Part shown: in pieces, positions 4,377 to 5,145 of the stretch
Position numbering within the stretch: position 1 is the stretch's first letter
Layout: each line of letters starts with the position of its first letter
Origin: Candidatus Scatomorpha stercorigallinarum
GTDB taxonomy: Bacteria > Bacillota_A > Clostridia > Oscillospirales > Oscillospiraceae
Length of the DNA stretch: 5,145 nucleotides
Direction: 5' to 3'
Assembly (NCBI GenBank): GCA_018713375.1
Contig: DVOV01000151.1
Span: 1-5,145, forward strand
Position numbers and translations under genes: made by a program
Notes under the pieces: model-generated
The model's input: the letters and a program-made list of their open reading frames with translations, nothing else
Told to the model about the DNA's origin: nothing
Databases searched by the model: none

Positions 4377-5069
4377 ATGATAACAGGCGCCTTTTTGACG
4401 CTCTTGTCCGGCGCGTTCCTGATGCTGCGCCTGGGGCCGGCCTACGGCTCCTTCCCGCGGCCGCTCTCGGCGGAGGAGGAGCGGCGCTACGTCGCGCTCT
4501 GGCTCGAGGACGGGGACATCGAGGCCCGCAACAAGCTCATCGAGCACAACCTGCGCCTGGTGGCGCACATCATCAAAAAATATTACACCCAGGGCGAGGA
4601 CGCCGACGACCTCATCTCCATCGGCACCATCGGGCTCATCAAGGGCATCAACACCTACCGCCCCGACAAGGGCGTGCGGCTGGCTACATACGCTTCCAAG
4701 TGCACGGAAAACGAGATACTGATGCACTTCCGCGCGCTGAAAAAGACGGCGGGGGACGTCTCGCTCTCGGAGTCCATAGACGTGGACGGCGACGGCAATT
4801 CGCTCTCGCTGATGGACATCCTGGCGGAGGAGGACGACATGGCCGACCGCCTGGGCGACAGCGAGGACCGCCGGCGCGTACGCGAGGCGGTGGACAGCGC
4901 GCTCGGCGAGCGCGAAGCGCTCATCATCCGCCTGCGCTACGGCCTGGACGGCGCCGCGCCCCTCACCCAGCGCGAGACCGCCGAAAAATGCGGCATATCG
5001 CGCAGCTACGTCTCCCGCATAGAAAAACGCGCGCTGGAAAAGCTGAGGGAGGCGCTGGAGGGGAATTGA
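4377..5069 (+). CDS. sigK: RNA polymerase sporulation sigma factor SigK (pro-sigma-K)
   Basis: The 230-residue sigma-70-family protein matches the late mother-cell sigma factor, which directs coat and cortex-maturation genes. Residues 1-24 (MITGAFLTLLSGAFLMLRL, then GPAY) form a hydrophobic pro-sequence closely resembling the Bacillus pro-sigma-K start MVTGVF. In Bacillus the pro-sequence is removed by the membrane protease SpoIVFB to activate the factor. Then come FPRPLSAEEE, region 2 (about 49-124, with ARNKLIEHNLRLVAHI, DLISIGTIGLIKGI and NEILMHFRALKKT) and region 4 (about 176-228, with the helix-turn-helix QRETAEKCGISRSYVSRIEK). The start at 4377 is supported by the MITG match and by AGGCGG 9 nt upstream. 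The reading frame is intact from N- to C-terminus, so there is no skin-type element splitting it. It is divergent from csoR with a 144-nt shared upstream region; no functional link is evident. SigE is the nearest alternative, but the N-terminus and the ISRSYVSRIEKRAL ending favour SigK. Confidence 0.93.
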   Translation: MITGAFLTLLSGAFLMLRLGPAYGSFPRPLSAEEERRYVALWLEDGDIEARNKLIEHNLRLVAHIIKKYYTQGEDADDLISIGTIGLIKGINTYRPDKGVRLATYASKCTENEILMHFRALKKTAGDVSLSESIDVDGDGNSLSLMDILAEEDDMADRLGDSEDRRRVREAVDSALGEREALIIRLRYGLDGAAPLTQRETAEKCGISRSYVSRIEKRALEKLREALEGN

Positions 5070-5094
5070 GAGGACATAGCAGGAACATTTTTAG

Positions 5095-5124
5095 TTGCAG
5101 GATAGATGGGCGGGAGGGTATAAT
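5095..5124 (+). promoter_or_regulatory. Vegetative-type promoter for a gene beyond the window end
   Basis: TTGCAG (5095-5100, four of six) is followed by an 18-nt spacer and a perfect TATAAT (5119-5124). Transcription would start near 5131, only about 15 nt before the window ends. Between the sigK stop and this promoter there is a T-run (5087-5091) but no hairpin I can see, so sigK read-through into the next gene is possible. Confidence 0.6.
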
Positions 5125-5145
5125 GGGCGGTGGAAAAAGCCGGAG

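Noticed and set aside
4377..5069. Search for a skin-like element or recombination site inside sigK
   Set aside because: The frame is continuous through regions 2 and 4 with no insertion, integrase gene or repeated junction sequence.

Overview
The window reads as a chromosomal piece of a GC-rich (about 60-65% by eye), anaerobic, endospore-forming member of the Clostridia. Supporting this are strong AGGAGG-type ribosome binding sites, Ech/Mbh-type membrane hydrogenase (complex I-like) subunits, a clostridial CsoR with a His-rich N-terminus, and an uninterrupted sigma-K gene. Family or genus cannot be fixed from sequence reading alone; an Oscillospiraceae-like or Christensenellaceae-like gut anaerobe would fit.

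Layout. (1) 1-1162, + strand: the 3' end of an operon encoding a membrane-bound, ferredoxin-linked, complex I-like enzyme. It holds the last 31 codons of a NuoH/EchB-like membrane subunit, a complete NuoB/EchC-like small subunit, and a NuoI/EchF-like protein that carries four rather than two [4Fe-4S] motifs. A clear terminator closes the operon, so the catalytic large subunit must lie upstream or elsewhere. (2) 1258-2791, + strand: a monocistronic M20-family metallopeptidase/dipeptidase with its own TTGACA-17-TAGAAT promoter and a strong terminator. (3) 2870-3901, + strand: a gene for a membrane-anchored XRE regulator (N-terminal HTH, about five membrane segments, C-terminal domain predicted outside the cell), with its own promoter. 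It ends at a hairpin shared with the convergent csoR. (4) 3912-4288, - strand: a CsoR-family metal-sensing repressor with the Cys-His-Cys copper signature. Its promoter -10 lies inside a 21-bp palindrome. (5) 4377-5069, + strand, divergent from csoR: sigma-K, with a Bacillus-like hydrophobic pro-sequence and no interrupting element. (6) 5070-5145: a vegetative-type promoter firing out of the window.

Apart from the hydrogenase-type operon, the genes look like independent transcription units rather than one system: energy conservation, peptide turnover, an envelope- or signal-responsive regulator, copper sensing and late mother-cell sporulation control. I see no mobile element, CRISPR array, tRNA or rRNA. 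I found no convincing new multi-gene system. The items most worth a second look are the four-cluster ferredoxin subunit with its gene order, the palindrome over the csoR promoter, the pro-sequence on sigma-K, and the membrane-bound XRE protein.
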